Source: Rhodospirillaceae bacterium (lineage in GTDB: Bacteria; Pseudomonadota; Alphaproteobacteria; Rhodospirillales; 2-02-FULL-58-16). From it: a DNA stretch of 11,153 nucleotides. The stretch's first letter is position 1. Each line of letters opens with the position of its first letter. The notes under the pieces are model-generated. The model was given only the letters and a program-made list of their open reading frames with translations, was not told the origin of the DNA and did not search any database. Location of the stretch: assembly GCA_030623425.1 (NCBI GenBank), contig JAUXMA010000022.1, forward strand, positions 1-11,153, in the 5' to 3' direction. The translations under genes and the position numbers were made by a program. This document shows, piece after piece, positions 1 through 5,645 of this stretch.

Positions 1-153
1 CCAACCGCGAAGCCGGTAATATTCGGGCGGCATGGCGTCGAGTTCGGCGACCCGGCCCTGGGCCGAGCCGCTTTTCGCCGCCTCCTTGAGGATGCGGTCC
101 GGCCCTGTGTCGGCGGCGGTGAAGCCATCACCGAGGCCCGAGAGCCCTTCCTT
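1..153 (-). pseudogene. Aldehyde:ferredoxin oxidoreductase (AOR family), C-terminal fragment without a start
   Basis: Reading the minus strand from 153 to 1 gives 51 open codons that continue off the window. The stretch PDRILKEA, then QGRV, then ELDAMPPEYYRLRGW matches the C-terminal end of tungsten/molybdenum aldehyde:ferredoxin oxidoreductases, whose tail has the form 'LP.R...EP...G...G.VV.LD.ML.EYY.LRGWD'. These enzymes oxidise aldehydes to acids with ferredoxin as acceptor and are normally about 600 residues long. Here the homology starts directly after the umuC stop codon (TAA at 156-154), in the same frame as umuC. No ATG, GTG or TTG precedes it except an internal ATG at the MPPEYY segment. 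The N-terminal pterin-binding domain and most of the cysteine ligands are therefore absent. I infer a gene remnant left by a deletion or insertion that brought umuDC here. An assembly join is the main alternative. The family call rests on the tail motif only. Confidence 0.55.
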
Positions 154-1455
154 TTATTCCCGCGCCACCGGCAGTTCGTTCCAATTGGTGGTGTAGCGGG
201 GCGAGCGGCGCGTTTGTTTCATCCGCCAGCCGCGATGGATGCCGGCGGCGCCGTAATGGAGCAGATCTCCCCAGCCGCGGGCGCCGCTTCCGGGCCCGCC
301 CCAATCCTTCCGGTTGATCCGGTCGAGGGCCTCCATCAGGCGGCCGCCGCGGCCGTCGTCGCCGGGCGCGAAGAGATTCGGCTGCGCCCGCCCGGCGGCG
401 GCCAGGTCGAGCAGCATCACGCCGGCTTTCTTGTAGCGCCGCCGCCGCCGGAATATCCCCTTCAGCGCCGCCAGCGCCGCCTTGGTGACGGCGCCCGTGT
501 GATTGGAGGGCGACGGCAGGGCGACGGTGGCGGCATTGTGGTATTGGCGCCCTGCCGGGCCGAAACGGCTGGTGGCGACGAAGGCGGTGACGCTGCCGGC
601 GGTGAGGCCGCCCTCGCGCAGTTTTTCCGCCGCCCTGGCGGCGAAGACGGCGACGGCCTGGCGCAGTTCTTCCTCGTTCTCGATTGCATCGCGGAAAGAG
701 CGGGAAACGACGGTGGTTTTCCTGGCCGGCGGCTGGCATTCCAGGTCGAAACAGACGACACCCCTGAGTTCCAACCAAGTGCGCGCGCCGGCGACGCCCA
801 TACGCTTTCTCACCCACGGCCCGGCCGCGTCATGGAAATGCAGCGCCGTTTCGATGCCGCCGCGGCGCAGCATCCGGGCGTAACGGTGTCCGATTCCCCA
901 GACGTCGCCGATATCCGTGGCGGCCATGGCGTCGCGGCGGCCGGAAAAGCCCGTCAGGTCGAACACGCCGCCGGTTTCGGGACACCTCTTGGCGATCCCG
1001 CCGGCCAGCTTGGCCAGGGTCTTGGTCGCGGCGATTCCGGCCGACACCGGGATGCCTGTCCAGCGGTGGATTTTGGCCCGGATGTCCCGGCCATGGCGGC
1101 CAGCGTCCAGGCGCCGGAAGCCGGAAAGGTCGAGGAAGGCTTCGTCGATGGAATAGACCTCCACGTTGGGGGTGAATTCCGCAAGCGCCGCCATCACCCG
1201 GTTGGACATGTCCCCGTAAAGGGCGTAGTTGGACGAATAGACCCGGACACCATGCTTCTCGAGCAAGGGGCGGGCCTCGAACAACGCCGTTCCCATGCCG
1301 ATGCCGAGCGCCTTCGCCTCGTTCGAGCGGGCGATGATGCAGCCATCGTTGTTGGACAAAACCACCACCGGCCTGCCCTCGAGGGCCGGATCGAAAACCC
1401 GCTCGCAGGAAACGTAGAAATTGTTGCAGTCGATGAGGGCGAAAACGCCGGTCAT
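154..1455 (-). CDS. umuC: DNA polymerase V catalytic subunit UmuC (Y-family translesion polymerase)
   Basis: UmuC is the catalytic subunit of the error-prone translesion polymerase UmuD'2C, used in the SOS response to copy past lesions. The product is 433 residues, close to the 422 of E. coli UmuC. Visible motifs are the N-terminal [14 protein letters not shown] with metal-binding D9, the catalytic [12 protein letters not shown] with D104 and E105, the ALYGDMS segment near residues 78-84, and a C-terminal beta-clamp-binding motif QPNLF at about 358-362, at almost the same position as QLNLF in E. coli. The end SPRYTTNW is also typical, so the gene is full length. I chose the ATG at 1455 because [15 protein letters not shown] aligns with the family start. 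The frame is open further upstream, but that stretch overlaps umuD. It lies 38 nt behind umuD on the same strand. No strong ribosome-binding site is visible, which suggests translation coupled to umuD. Confidence 0.95.
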   Translation of the reverse strand: MTGVFALIDCNNFYVSCERVFDPALEGRPVVVLSNNDGCIIARSNEAKALGIGMGTALFEARPLLEKHGVRVYSSNYALYGDMSNRVMAALAEFTPNVEVYSIDEAFLDLSGFRRLDAGRHGRDIRAKIHRWTGIPVSAGIAATKTLAKLAGGIAKRCPETGGVFDLTGFSGRRDAMAATDIGDVWGIGHRYARMLRRGGIETALHFHDAAGPWVRKRMGVAGARTWLELRGVVCFDLECQPPARKTTVVSRSFRDAIENEEELRQAVAVFAARAAEKLREGGLTAGSVTAFVATSRFGPAGRQYHNAATVALPSPSNHTGAVTKAALAALKGIFRRRRRYKKAGVMLLDLAAAGRAQPNLFAPGDDGRGGRLMEALDRINRKDWGGPGSGARGWGDLLHYGAAGIHRGWRMKQTRRSPRYTTNWNELPVARE

Positions 1456-1493
1456 GGAAGCTGTCCGGATATTGGGGTTCCCCGGAGCCGCCT

Positions 1494-1958
1494 TTATCGC
1501 CGGTTGAACTGGCGGATCGAACCGGTGACCACGCCCCAGACGACGCATTCCGTGTCGGCGGTGACGGAGATGGCGGGAAAATCCGGGTTCTCCGCCCGCA
1601 GGGACCATCCGTCGCCGCTTTTGAGGAGCCTTTTCACCGTCAATTCGTTGCCGACGGCGGCGATGACGATGTCGCCGGGCCTGGGGCCCACGCTGCGATC
1701 GACGACCAATAGATCGTTCGGGAAAATCCCCGCGCCGGTCATCGACTCCCCCTCGACGCGGACGATGAAGGTGGCGGCGGGGCGGCGGATGAGATGCGCG
1801 TTCAGATCCAGTTTGCCCTCGACGTAATCCTCCGCCGGCGACGGATATCCCGCCGCGACGGGCGAGGAGAACAGGGCCACCGGCCGCCGGCACGATGTCG
1901 CGGCGGCGAAAACCGTACCGCCGCCCGGCAGGGTGGAGTCGCGTTTACGACAGAACAT
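1494..1958 (-). CDS. umuD: UmuD, SOS mutagenesis protein (self-cleaving polymerase V accessory subunit)
   Basis: UmuD belongs to the LexA/S24 peptidase family. RecA-stimulated self-cleavage yields UmuD', which pairs with UmuC. From the ATG at 1958 the product is 154 residues. The conserved core contains [30 protein letters not shown] and ELTVKRLL. The cleavage site is Ala36-Gly37, the nucleophile Ser72 and the general base Lys109. The spacings (Gly+35 to Ser, +37 to Lys) equal those of E. coli UmuD (G25, S60, K97), so it should be active. An in-frame TTG at 2000 would lengthen the protein but lies upstream of the promoter -35 box and is unlikely. The ATG at 1958 falls on the predicted transcription start, implying a leaderless mRNA. 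A GTG at V27 (codon 1880-1878) is a weaker alternative. It forms an operon with umuC and is controlled by a LexA box overlapping its start. Confidence 0.9.
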   Translation of the reverse strand: MFCRKRDSTLPGGGTVFAAATSCRRPVALFSSPVAAGYPSPAEDYVEGKLDLNAHLIRRPAATFIVRVEGESMTGAGIFPNDLLVVDRSVGPRPGDIVIAAVGNELTVKRLLKSGDGWSLRAENPDFPAISVTADTECVVWGVVTGSIRQFNRR

Positions 1959-1967
1959 AAGATGAAC
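1953..1967 (-). promoter_or_regulatory. LexA box of alphaproteobacterial type, GTTC-N7-GTTC
   Basis: The minus strand reads GTTC ATCTTAT GTTC, an exact match to the direct-repeat LexA operator known from alphaproteobacteria (GTTC-N7-GTTC). It overlaps the predicted -10 element of the umuD promoter on one side and the umuD start codon on the other, so bound LexA should block RNA polymerase directly. This explains SOS control of umuDC. Confidence 0.85.
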
Positions 1968-1993
1968 ATAACCGGAAGCACGGAGGAGATCAA
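1965..1993 (-). promoter_or_regulatory. Predicted umuDC promoter (TTGATC-N17-TATGTT)
   Basis: The minus strand carries TTGATC (1993-1988), a 17-nt spacer and TATGTT (1970-1965), a fair sigma-70-type promoter. Counting six bases past the -10 box puts the transcription start at 1958, exactly the A of the chosen umuD ATG. The -10 box shares bases with the LexA operator. The promoter is predicted by pattern only. Confidence 0.55.
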
Positions 1994-2071
1994 CAAACAA
2001 ATGGAAAGGGACGATGATTGGGGGGGAGGGGAAACGGAGGAGCCGGCCGTTGCCGCGGCGGGCCGCGCGGA

Positions 2072-2341
2072 TCAGTGCACGGACGCCAGTTCCATGCCGT
2101 AATTATGGCAAGCGATGATCACATCGCCCATCGACCCGACCACTTCGAGGAAAGTGCCGTCGGCGCCGTAGACGGCATAGCCGGCGCCTTTTTCGGAACA
2201 AATCTTTTTGACGAAAATCAAATCGTCGACATGCCAGCTGGCGAAATCGTCGGCGGACATGACGCCGGCGGTCTCGGGTGCGCTGGCGCCGTCTTGACAT
2301 TCCACTTGCGGTTTCATGATGCGGGCCGTTTCCATAATCAT
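2072..2341 (-). CDS. Small DUF1150-like conserved alphaproteobacterial protein
   Basis: This 89-residue protein has no signal peptide or membrane segment. Its C-terminal half reads YAVYGADGTFLEVV followed by HNYGMELASVH. That resembles the DUF1150 family of short alphaproteobacterial proteins, which have an 'ADGT.LA.V' strand pair and end in '(P/A)VSVH'. No biochemical role is established for that family. The first ATG (2341) lies only 7 nt after the transcription start predicted from a near-consensus promoter. ATGs at 2335 and at codon 9 are possible later starts, and none has a Shine-Dalgarno sequence. The gene sits alone between umuDC and the YpsA-like gene, on the same strand as both. The family assignment is from memory of the C-terminal pattern and the N-terminal third looks divergent. 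That the gene is real is supported by its dedicated promoter. Confidence 0.6.
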   Translation of the reverse strand: MIMETARIMKPQVECQDGASAPETAGVMSADDFASWHVDDLIFVKKICSEKGAGYAVYGADGTFLEVVGSMGDVIIACHNYGMELASVH

Positions 2342-2354
2342 TTTACACTCGATT

Positions 2355-2383
2355 ATTATACACTATTTATGAATTGATGACAA
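2355..2383 (-). promoter_or_regulatory. Near-consensus sigma-70 promoter for the DUF1150-like gene (TTGTCA-N17-TATAAT)
   Basis: On the minus strand a TTGTCA (2383-2378) and a perfect TATAAT (2360-2355) are separated by exactly 17 nt. The expected transcription start is near 2348, giving a leader of about 7 nt before the ATG at 2341. The 40 bases upstream of the -35 box are almost pure A/T, as in an UP element. This is the best promoter match in the window. Confidence 0.75.
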
Positions 2384-2402
2384 ATTAATAAGTAAAACCA
2401 AT

Positions 2403-2422
2403 TTTATTAAAATTTTAATAAA
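2403..2422. repeat. 20-bp perfect AT-only palindrome in an AT-rich island
   Basis: Bases 2403-2422 read the same on both strands and contain only A and T, centred on AAAATTTT. They lie 20 bp upstream of the -35 box of the DUF1150-like gene, inside an AT-rich stretch (about 2340-2450) that stands out in a GC-rich neighbourhood. Plausible roles are an UP element, a bendable nucleoid-protein site or a site for a dimeric regulator. It lacks the GC stem of an intrinsic terminator. Confidence 0.6.
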
Positions 2423-2617
2423 GTTTACCCAGTTTTTATTTTATGCAAACGGGCATTTTCATGAACATCCGTTCGGCCCTCCTCCGCGGGCGTCTGTTTT
2501 TGCAACCTTCGGCTTTTCGGGGTTGGATCGAATGAACGACCTCCCGAGACATCACAGCAGCCTTCGGTGATAGGGGGAGTGGGCCGGCGCGATTCGACGT
2601 GAGTGGATAGTGCTCTT

Positions 2618-3085
2618 TTAGCGTTTTGCGGACAACAGCCGTTTGAGGAAAGCGGCCGCTTGCCCGTAAATGCCAGGCTCGATGCTTTCGCGGGGGCCAG
2701 CGACATTGAGCGAGACGACGTGGTTGGCGACAAGCCATTGCATCACGGTTTCGCCCGCCGCCGGATCGTCGGGATCGGCCACCAGCAGCGGCCGGCCCAG
2801 TTCCCTGGCGATGTCGATTGTCAAAGCCGTTCCGCCCGTCGGTTGGCCGTGGATCAAGATCAGCGTCGCGTCCGAATCGCCGACGTTGAGGCGGGTGCGC
2901 GCTTCGTAGGCTTGGCTTGGCGTTTCCCGCATGGGGTAGCGTCGGGGAATCCGCCCGTCCTCGGCCCGGCGCCCCCTCGGGCACCAACCGCCACAGCCGA
3001 TACCCAGTTCCAGCGCCACATCCAGGGCGGCCCGGTCGACTCCCGTCTGCCCGCCGGAAACGATTTTCTTAAGCACGCGGCGCAT
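2618..3085 (-). CDS. YpsA/SLOG-fold protein, 'putative molybdenum carrier' family (cpYpsA-like)
   Basis: The 155-residue product has a Rossmann-like SLOG fold signature: KKIVSGGQTGVDRAALD (residues 6-22), then GIGCGGWCPRGRRAEDGRIP, then LNVGDSDATLIL, then PTGGTALTI. These match the family often annotated as putative molybdenum carrier and later classed as circularly permuted YpsA in the SLOG superfamily. SLOG proteins bind nucleotides or nucleotide-derived ligands, and the substrate of this family is not established. The ATG at 3085 (MRRVLKKIVSGG) places the first beta strand at the family's usual N-terminus. Longer in-frame readings run back into carD and are unlikely. No strong Shine-Dalgarno sequence precedes it. 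It lies 112 nt downstream of carD on the same strand, with a hairpin in the gap, so it may have its own or an attenuated transcript. Confidence 0.8.
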   Translation of the reverse strand: MRRVLKKIVSGGQTGVDRAALDVALELGIGCGGWCPRGRRAEDGRIPRRYPMRETPSQAYEARTRLNVGDSDATLILIHGQPTGGTALTIDIARELGRPLLVADPDDPAAGETVMQWLVANHVVSLNVAGPRESIEPGIYGQAAAFLKRLLSAKR

Positions 3086-3124
3086 GTCGCCACACCGCGT
3101 CACGCCTTGACGCGCCACGACTTT

Positions 3125-3158
3125 GTTGCCGGCGTCGAGGGAAGAGACCGCCGGCAAC
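3125..3158 (-). repeat. Hairpin between carD and the YpsA-like gene
   Basis: GTTGCCGGCG (3125-3134) and CGCCGGCAAC (3149-3158) form a perfect 10-bp stem with a 14-nt loop, in the 112-nt gap downstream of carD. In the minus-strand transcript it is followed by AAAG rather than a U run, so it is not a classic intrinsic terminator. It could protect the carD mRNA end or favour partial termination. Confidence 0.5.
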
Positions 3159-3197
3159 GGCAATGCGCCGGCTCCGGGACGGCGGAGTGTGGGGCGT

Positions 3198-3704
3198 TCA
3201 GGCCGCCGCCTTCTCGGTAAGCAGTTCTTCCAGTTTTTCGGTGGCTTTGTCCTTGTCGATTTTCTCGACCGCCGCCAGCTCGCAAGCCAAACGGTCGATC
3301 GCCGATTCGTAGATCTGGCGCTCACTGAAGGATTGTTCGGGTTGGCTCGTGTCGCGGTGCAAATCGCGAACCACCTCGGCGATTGAAATGGGATCGCCGG
3401 AGTTGATCTTGGCTTCATATTCCTGGGCCCGGCGGCTCCACATGGTGCGCTTGACCCGGGCTCGGCCTTGCAGCGTGGTCAGCGCCGAATCCATGGTTTT
3501 GGGGGTGCTCAATTTGCGCAGGCCCGACGTCTCGACCTTGGAGGTCGGGACACGCAAGGTCATTCGCTCGCGGACGAACGAGATGACGAAAAGTTGCAGT
3601 TCTTGACCGGCGATTTCTTGGGTTTCGATGCTGATGACCTTGCCGACGCCATGAGTGGGGTAGACGACGAAATCCCCAGGGTTGAACAAAAATTGTTCAG
3701 CCAT
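3198..3704 (-). CDS. carD: CarD-family transcriptional regulator (CdnL-like)
   Basis: CarD/CdnL proteins bind the RNA polymerase beta subunit and stabilise open complexes, notably at rRNA and growth-related promoters. The 168-residue product has the N-terminal RNA-polymerase-interaction fold (about residues 5-60, FNPGDFVVYPTHGVGKV onward) and a helical DNA-binding C-terminal part containing RTMWSRRAQEYEAKI. Trp89 there corresponds to the tryptophan that contacts the upstream edge of the transcription bubble. The length is normal for the alphaproteobacterial family. The ATG at 3704 is fixed by a strong purine-rich ribosome site, GAGGGGAG, about 8 nt upstream. An in-frame TTG seven codons earlier lies before that site and is rejected. 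It follows fdxA after a 492-nt gap. Close linkage of carD with fdxA and a helicase is, as I recall it, common in alphaproteobacteria. Confidence 0.92.
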   Translation of the reverse strand: MAEQFLFNPGDFVVYPTHGVGKVISIETQEIAGQELQLFVISFVRERMTLRVPTSKVETSGLRKLSTPKTMDSALTTLQGRARVKRTMWSRRAQEYEAKINSGDPISIAEVVRDLHRDTSQPEQSFSERQIYESAIDRLACELAAVEKIDKDKATEKLEELLTEKAAA

Positions 3705-3812
3705 TTTTTTTCTCCCCTCAGCCAATTATCGTCTTCTTCAATCAACAACTTTCCAGCCTCGAAAGGCCGGCCCTTCACCGCCGCGAAACGACCGGAAGAA
3801 GGGAGTTTTTCA

Positions 3813-3841
3813 CTTGTCCGCCCATCGCCGCTTGTCCGCCC
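3813..3841. repeat. 11-bp direct repeat, 18-bp period, upstream of carD
   Basis: CTTGTCCGCCC occurs at 3813-3823 and again at 3831-3841, an exact tandem pair with an 18-bp period and 7 bp between copies. It lies about 110-140 bp upstream of the carD start. Direct repeats spaced near two helical turns can be binding sites for a regulator acting on one face of the DNA. The function here is unknown. Confidence 0.5.
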
Positions 3842-4018
3842 CCAAGCCGGCATCGCTTTCAGCCCTTTGCCGGCGTCAAGACATATAGCAGCCGTCTTTG
3901 GCCAATGCCTCCGAACCGCCTACAACGGTTATCAAAAAAAATACCGAACTATCGCGGATTGCCGGCGAGCGCTCCATTCCCCGGTGAGGATCAAAAAATG
4001 TTCCGTCCCACAACCAAA

Positions 4019-4038
4019 GCCGGCTACGTCAGGCCGGC
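4019..4038. repeat. GCCGGC hairpin in the fdxA-carD gap
   Basis: Two copies of GCCGGC (4019-4024, 4033-4038) form a 6-bp stem with an 8-nt loop. On the minus strand it is followed by TTTGGTTG, a poor U tract. It may be a weak terminator or an RNA-stability hairpin downstream of fdxA. Confidence 0.35.
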
Positions 4039-4101
4039 AAGAAAAGACTATAACATATTAAAAGAACGAAAAAAAGTCCTCCCAGCCCTGCCTACCCCTT
4101 G

Positions 4102-4129
4102 GCCCGCGGCAAACACTCGCTTGCCGGGC
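4102..4129 (-). terminator. Weak candidate terminator hairpin downstream of fdxA
   Basis: GCCC plus GGCAA (4102-4112, with a 2-nt bulge) pairs with TTGCC plus GGGC (4121-4129) around an 8-nt loop, about 70 nt past the fdxA stop. A run of seven T's in the minus-strand transcript (4076-4070) comes about 25 nt later, too far for a textbook intrinsic terminator. Listed as a possibility only. Confidence 0.3.
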
Positions 4130-4196
4130 TCGGCGCCACCGGCGAAAGGTGTTTGGCGGTGGCCGATTGGCGGTTGTCAATGTGGCGGCCGGCCTT

Positions 4197-4532
4197 TTAC
4201 TTGCCTTTTCCAGGCTTGGTGCTCAGATACTTGAGCTTGTCGGGTTTGCCATCCCATTCCTCGGCGTCGGCGGGCGATATGCCCTTGCGGGTGATGTTGG
4301 GCCATATATCGGCGTACTCGGTATTGATCTCAAGCCACTTTTCGAGGCCCGGGTCGGTATCGGGCAGGATCGCCTCGGCGGGACATTCGGGTTCACAGAC
4401 ACCACAGTCGATGCATTCGTCGGGATGAATGACCAGGAAATTCTCACCCTCGTAGAAACAGTCCACCGGGCAGACCTCGACGCAGTCCATGTATTTACAT
4501 TTGACGCAGTTTTCGATGACGATGTAAGTCAT
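4197..4532 (-). CDS. fdxA: Seven-iron ferredoxin FdxA ([3Fe-4S][4Fe-4S])
   Basis: FdxA is a small soluble electron carrier of the Azotobacter ferredoxin I type. The 111-residue product has all nine cysteines of that type: C9, C12, C17, C21, C25, C40, C43, C46 and C50. By comparison with Azotobacter ferredoxin I, C9, C17 and C50 should hold the 3Fe cluster, and C21, C40, C43 and C46 the 4Fe cluster, with C12 and C25 free. The strings [20 protein letters not shown] and [16 protein letters not shown] are nearly identical to family members. The C-terminal half is the usual acidic to lysine-rich extension ending PGKGK. The ATG at 4532 is fixed by a GGAGGT ribosome site 4-5 nt upstream. It lies 79 nt downstream of the TerB-family gene on the same strand and 492 nt before carD. 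Confidence 0.96.
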   Translation of the reverse strand: MTYIVIENCVKCKYMDCVEVCPVDCFYEGENFLVIHPDECIDCGVCEPECPAEAILPDTDPGLEKWLEINTEYADIWPNITRKGISPADAEEWDGKPDKLKYLSTKPGKGK

Positions 4533-4611
4533 CGGAACCTCCGTTGAATGTCCATAACCGTTAGCTCCGTCAAGCCAGTGGCCGGTATTTTTGTTGGCCG
4601 CGGAAACTATA

Positions 4612-5085
4612 TCAACGTCGCGGCAAGTCAAGCCGTTGCCGCACCCGTTTGCGAGCCTCGCCGCTGTCGCGGTCGGAGACGTACATCAGGCCGGCGACGC
4701 GGCGGACCAGATTGGATTCATAGTGGTGCAAATGGCCGTCGGCATAGGCCACTTCCCACAGCATTTCGATCATGCGAATTCTTTCATCATGGGAATATCG
4801 GTCCTTGATGACCCGGGTGAAGCCGTAAAGCTGGACCGATTCCGCCGCCGCCTTCCGTCCGGCCTCGAGCAGGTCCTCGAGCGCCGAGGCATCGAGGCCG
4901 AAACTGGCTTCGAGCAGGGATGCGATGGTGCTAAGCTCTTCGTCGCCGATATGGCCGTCCATCGAAGCCGTCTCGATCAGCAAAGCCGCCGCCGCAAGTT
5001 GCAATTCATCGGCGCCGTGATCGCCCTTGGCCGCCGACCCGGGAGGTTGTTCGGCAAGGAGAAGTGCCTTGATCCTGGTGAGCAT
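4612..5085 (-). CDS. TerB-family protein (COG4103-like), cytosolic, function unknown
   Basis: The 157-residue product is a helical, acidic TerB-like domain protein. Recognisable segments are [20 protein letters not shown] (residues about 25-45), [36 protein letters not shown] and [20 protein letters not shown]. The two 'DG' acidic turns (MDGH and ADGH) correspond to the metal-binding repeats of the TerB fold. Proteins of this group occur widely in alphaproteobacteria without a proven role, and the tellurite-resistance label is by fold only. I chose the ATG at 5085 ([10 protein letters not shown]), which matches the usual family N-terminus. An ATG five codons earlier at 5100 is a possible alternative, and neither has a strong ribosome site. 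The leader contains the long hairpin at 5107-5151, so that structure may influence its expression. fdxA follows 79 nt downstream. Confidence 0.82.
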   Translation of the reverse strand: MLTRIKALLLAEQPPGSAAKGDHGADELQLAAAALLIETASMDGHIGDEELSTIASLLEASFGLDASALEDLLEAGRKAAAESVQLYGFTRVIKDRYSHDERIRMIEMLWEVAYADGHLHHYESNLVRRVAGLMYVSDRDSGEARKRVRQRLDLPRR

Positions 5086-5106
5086 GGCTCTGCCTACCAT
5101 ACCATC

Positions 5107-5151
5107 GGAGCATGGGGCAACCCCAAGAAAAGTGGGGTTGTCCCGTGCTTC
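5107..5151. repeat. 19-bp stem hairpin between the divergent TerB and DUF938 genes
   Basis: The arms 5107-5125 and 5133-5151 pair over 19 positions, including three G-T (G-U) pairs, around the 7-nt loop AGAAAAG. The core is GGGGCAACCCCA against TGGGGTTGTCCC. Neither side carries a T run, so it is not a standard intrinsic terminator. It lies 21 nt before the TerB ATG (minus) and 30 nt before the DUF938 ATG (plus), so it would be in the leader of either gene or overlap their promoters. Confidence 0.7.
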
Positions 5152-5181
5152 CGTCCCTTGTTTAGCCGATCGGGACAAGTT

Positions 5182-5601
5182 ATGACCAAGGCGTCCGACC
5201 TCCATCATGACAGGCTCGTCGCGGAAGCTGGCCGCCGGCTGAATGCCGATGCCGCGCTCAACAACCGCGACCCCATCCTCGCCGTTCTCGTTCGGCATCT
5301 ACCGGCCTCGGGAACGGTGCTGGAGGTGGGGTCGGGCACCGGCCAGCACACCGCTTATTTCGCACCCCGTTTTCCGGCCTTGACCTGGCAGCCGAGCGAT
5401 CCCAACCCCGAGATGCGCCGGTCCATCGCCGCCTTTGACCGATCCCTGAAAACGCGCAATCCGGAATGGGGTCTGCGCGAGGTGGAAGAAGTCAAGGAAG
5501 CGGCCATCGAAAACGGCCTGCGATTTCTCGAAACCGTCGACATGCCCAGCAACAACCTGTCGGTCCTTTTCAGCGGACCGCTGCGCATTCTCCGCGCCTG
5601 A
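5182..5601 (+). pseudogene. DUF938 SAM-dependent methyltransferase with an internal in-frame deletion
   Basis: The 139-residue frame begins like DUF938 class I methyltransferases: NRDPILAVLVRHLP, then the SAM-binding motif I VLEVGSGTGQHTAYFA, then LTWQPSDPNPEMRRSIAA. It then jumps straight to the family's C-terminus, AFDRSLKTRNPEWGLREVEE and ETVDMPSNNLSVLF. In full-length members (roughly 200-220 residues) about 80 residues lie between these parts, including the core strands beyond motif II and the 'NMIHI.PW' segment. The frame is kept and no stop appears, so a shortened protein could be made, but loss of half the fold should destroy methyltransferase activity. I therefore call it a pseudogene. 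The join is near 5426-5436, where the shared Ala-Ala codons suggest a short-homology deletion. The ATG at 5182 has only a weak GGGA upstream. It is the only plus-strand gene inside the minus-strand block and converges on the S4 gene. Confidence 0.7.
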
Positions 5602-5645
5602 CGGCAATACCGCGCGGCAACCGAAACCGGGTTCTTCCCCTTGAG

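Larger units (their letters stand above)
3705..4196. other. 492-bp intergenic region between fdxA and carD; no gene seen
   Basis: No reading frame here looks like a protein: the overlapping frames are short, arginine- and proline-rich and lack ribosome sites. The region probably holds the end of the fdxA transcript and the promoter and leader of carD. It contains several GCCGGC-based hairpins, an 11-bp direct repeat at 3813-3841, A/T tracts (for example 3935-3941 and 4070-4076) and a TATAGT-like element on the minus strand near 4050. I could not identify a convincing carD promoter. It is long enough to hide a small RNA, which I can neither show nor exclude. Confidence 0.6.

Noticed and set aside
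214..1827. A 537-codon open frame on the plus strand across umuDC
   Set aside because: It is antisense to two well-supported genes, shows no recognisable domain, and is the kind of long open frame that GC-rich coding DNA produces on the opposite strand.
1959..2000. Longer UmuD beginning at a TTG at 2000
   Set aside because: That codon lies upstream of the predicted -35 box and LexA operator, and the extra residues do not resemble UmuD N-termini.
2008..2031. Possible G-quadruplex (G7 and G4 runs) upstream of umuD
   Set aside because: Only three G runs are close together and the fourth is separated by a 9-nt loop; the evidence is too weak to call.
2403..2422. Intrinsic terminator at the AT palindrome
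   Set aside because: The stem contains no G or C, so it would be too weak, and the site is upstream of a promoter.
2461..2535. 24-codon ORF on the plus strand (MNIRSALLRGRLF start)
   Set aside because: It has no convincing ribosome site or promoter and no recognisable family. I consider the 276-bp gap 2342-2617 to hold only the DUF1150 promoter region and the end of the YpsA-like transcript.
2500..2570. tRNA-like stretch on the minus strand (GTTCATTCGATCC followed by paired AACC/GGTT)
   Set aside because: No acceptor stem, D arm or anticodon arm can be built around it, so the resemblance to a T arm is superficial.
4591..5181. Upstream extension of the DUF938 frame, giving a 336-residue protein
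   Set aside because: The extension is antisense to the TerB-family gene and has no relation to the methyltransferase family. Homology starts just after the ATG at 5182.
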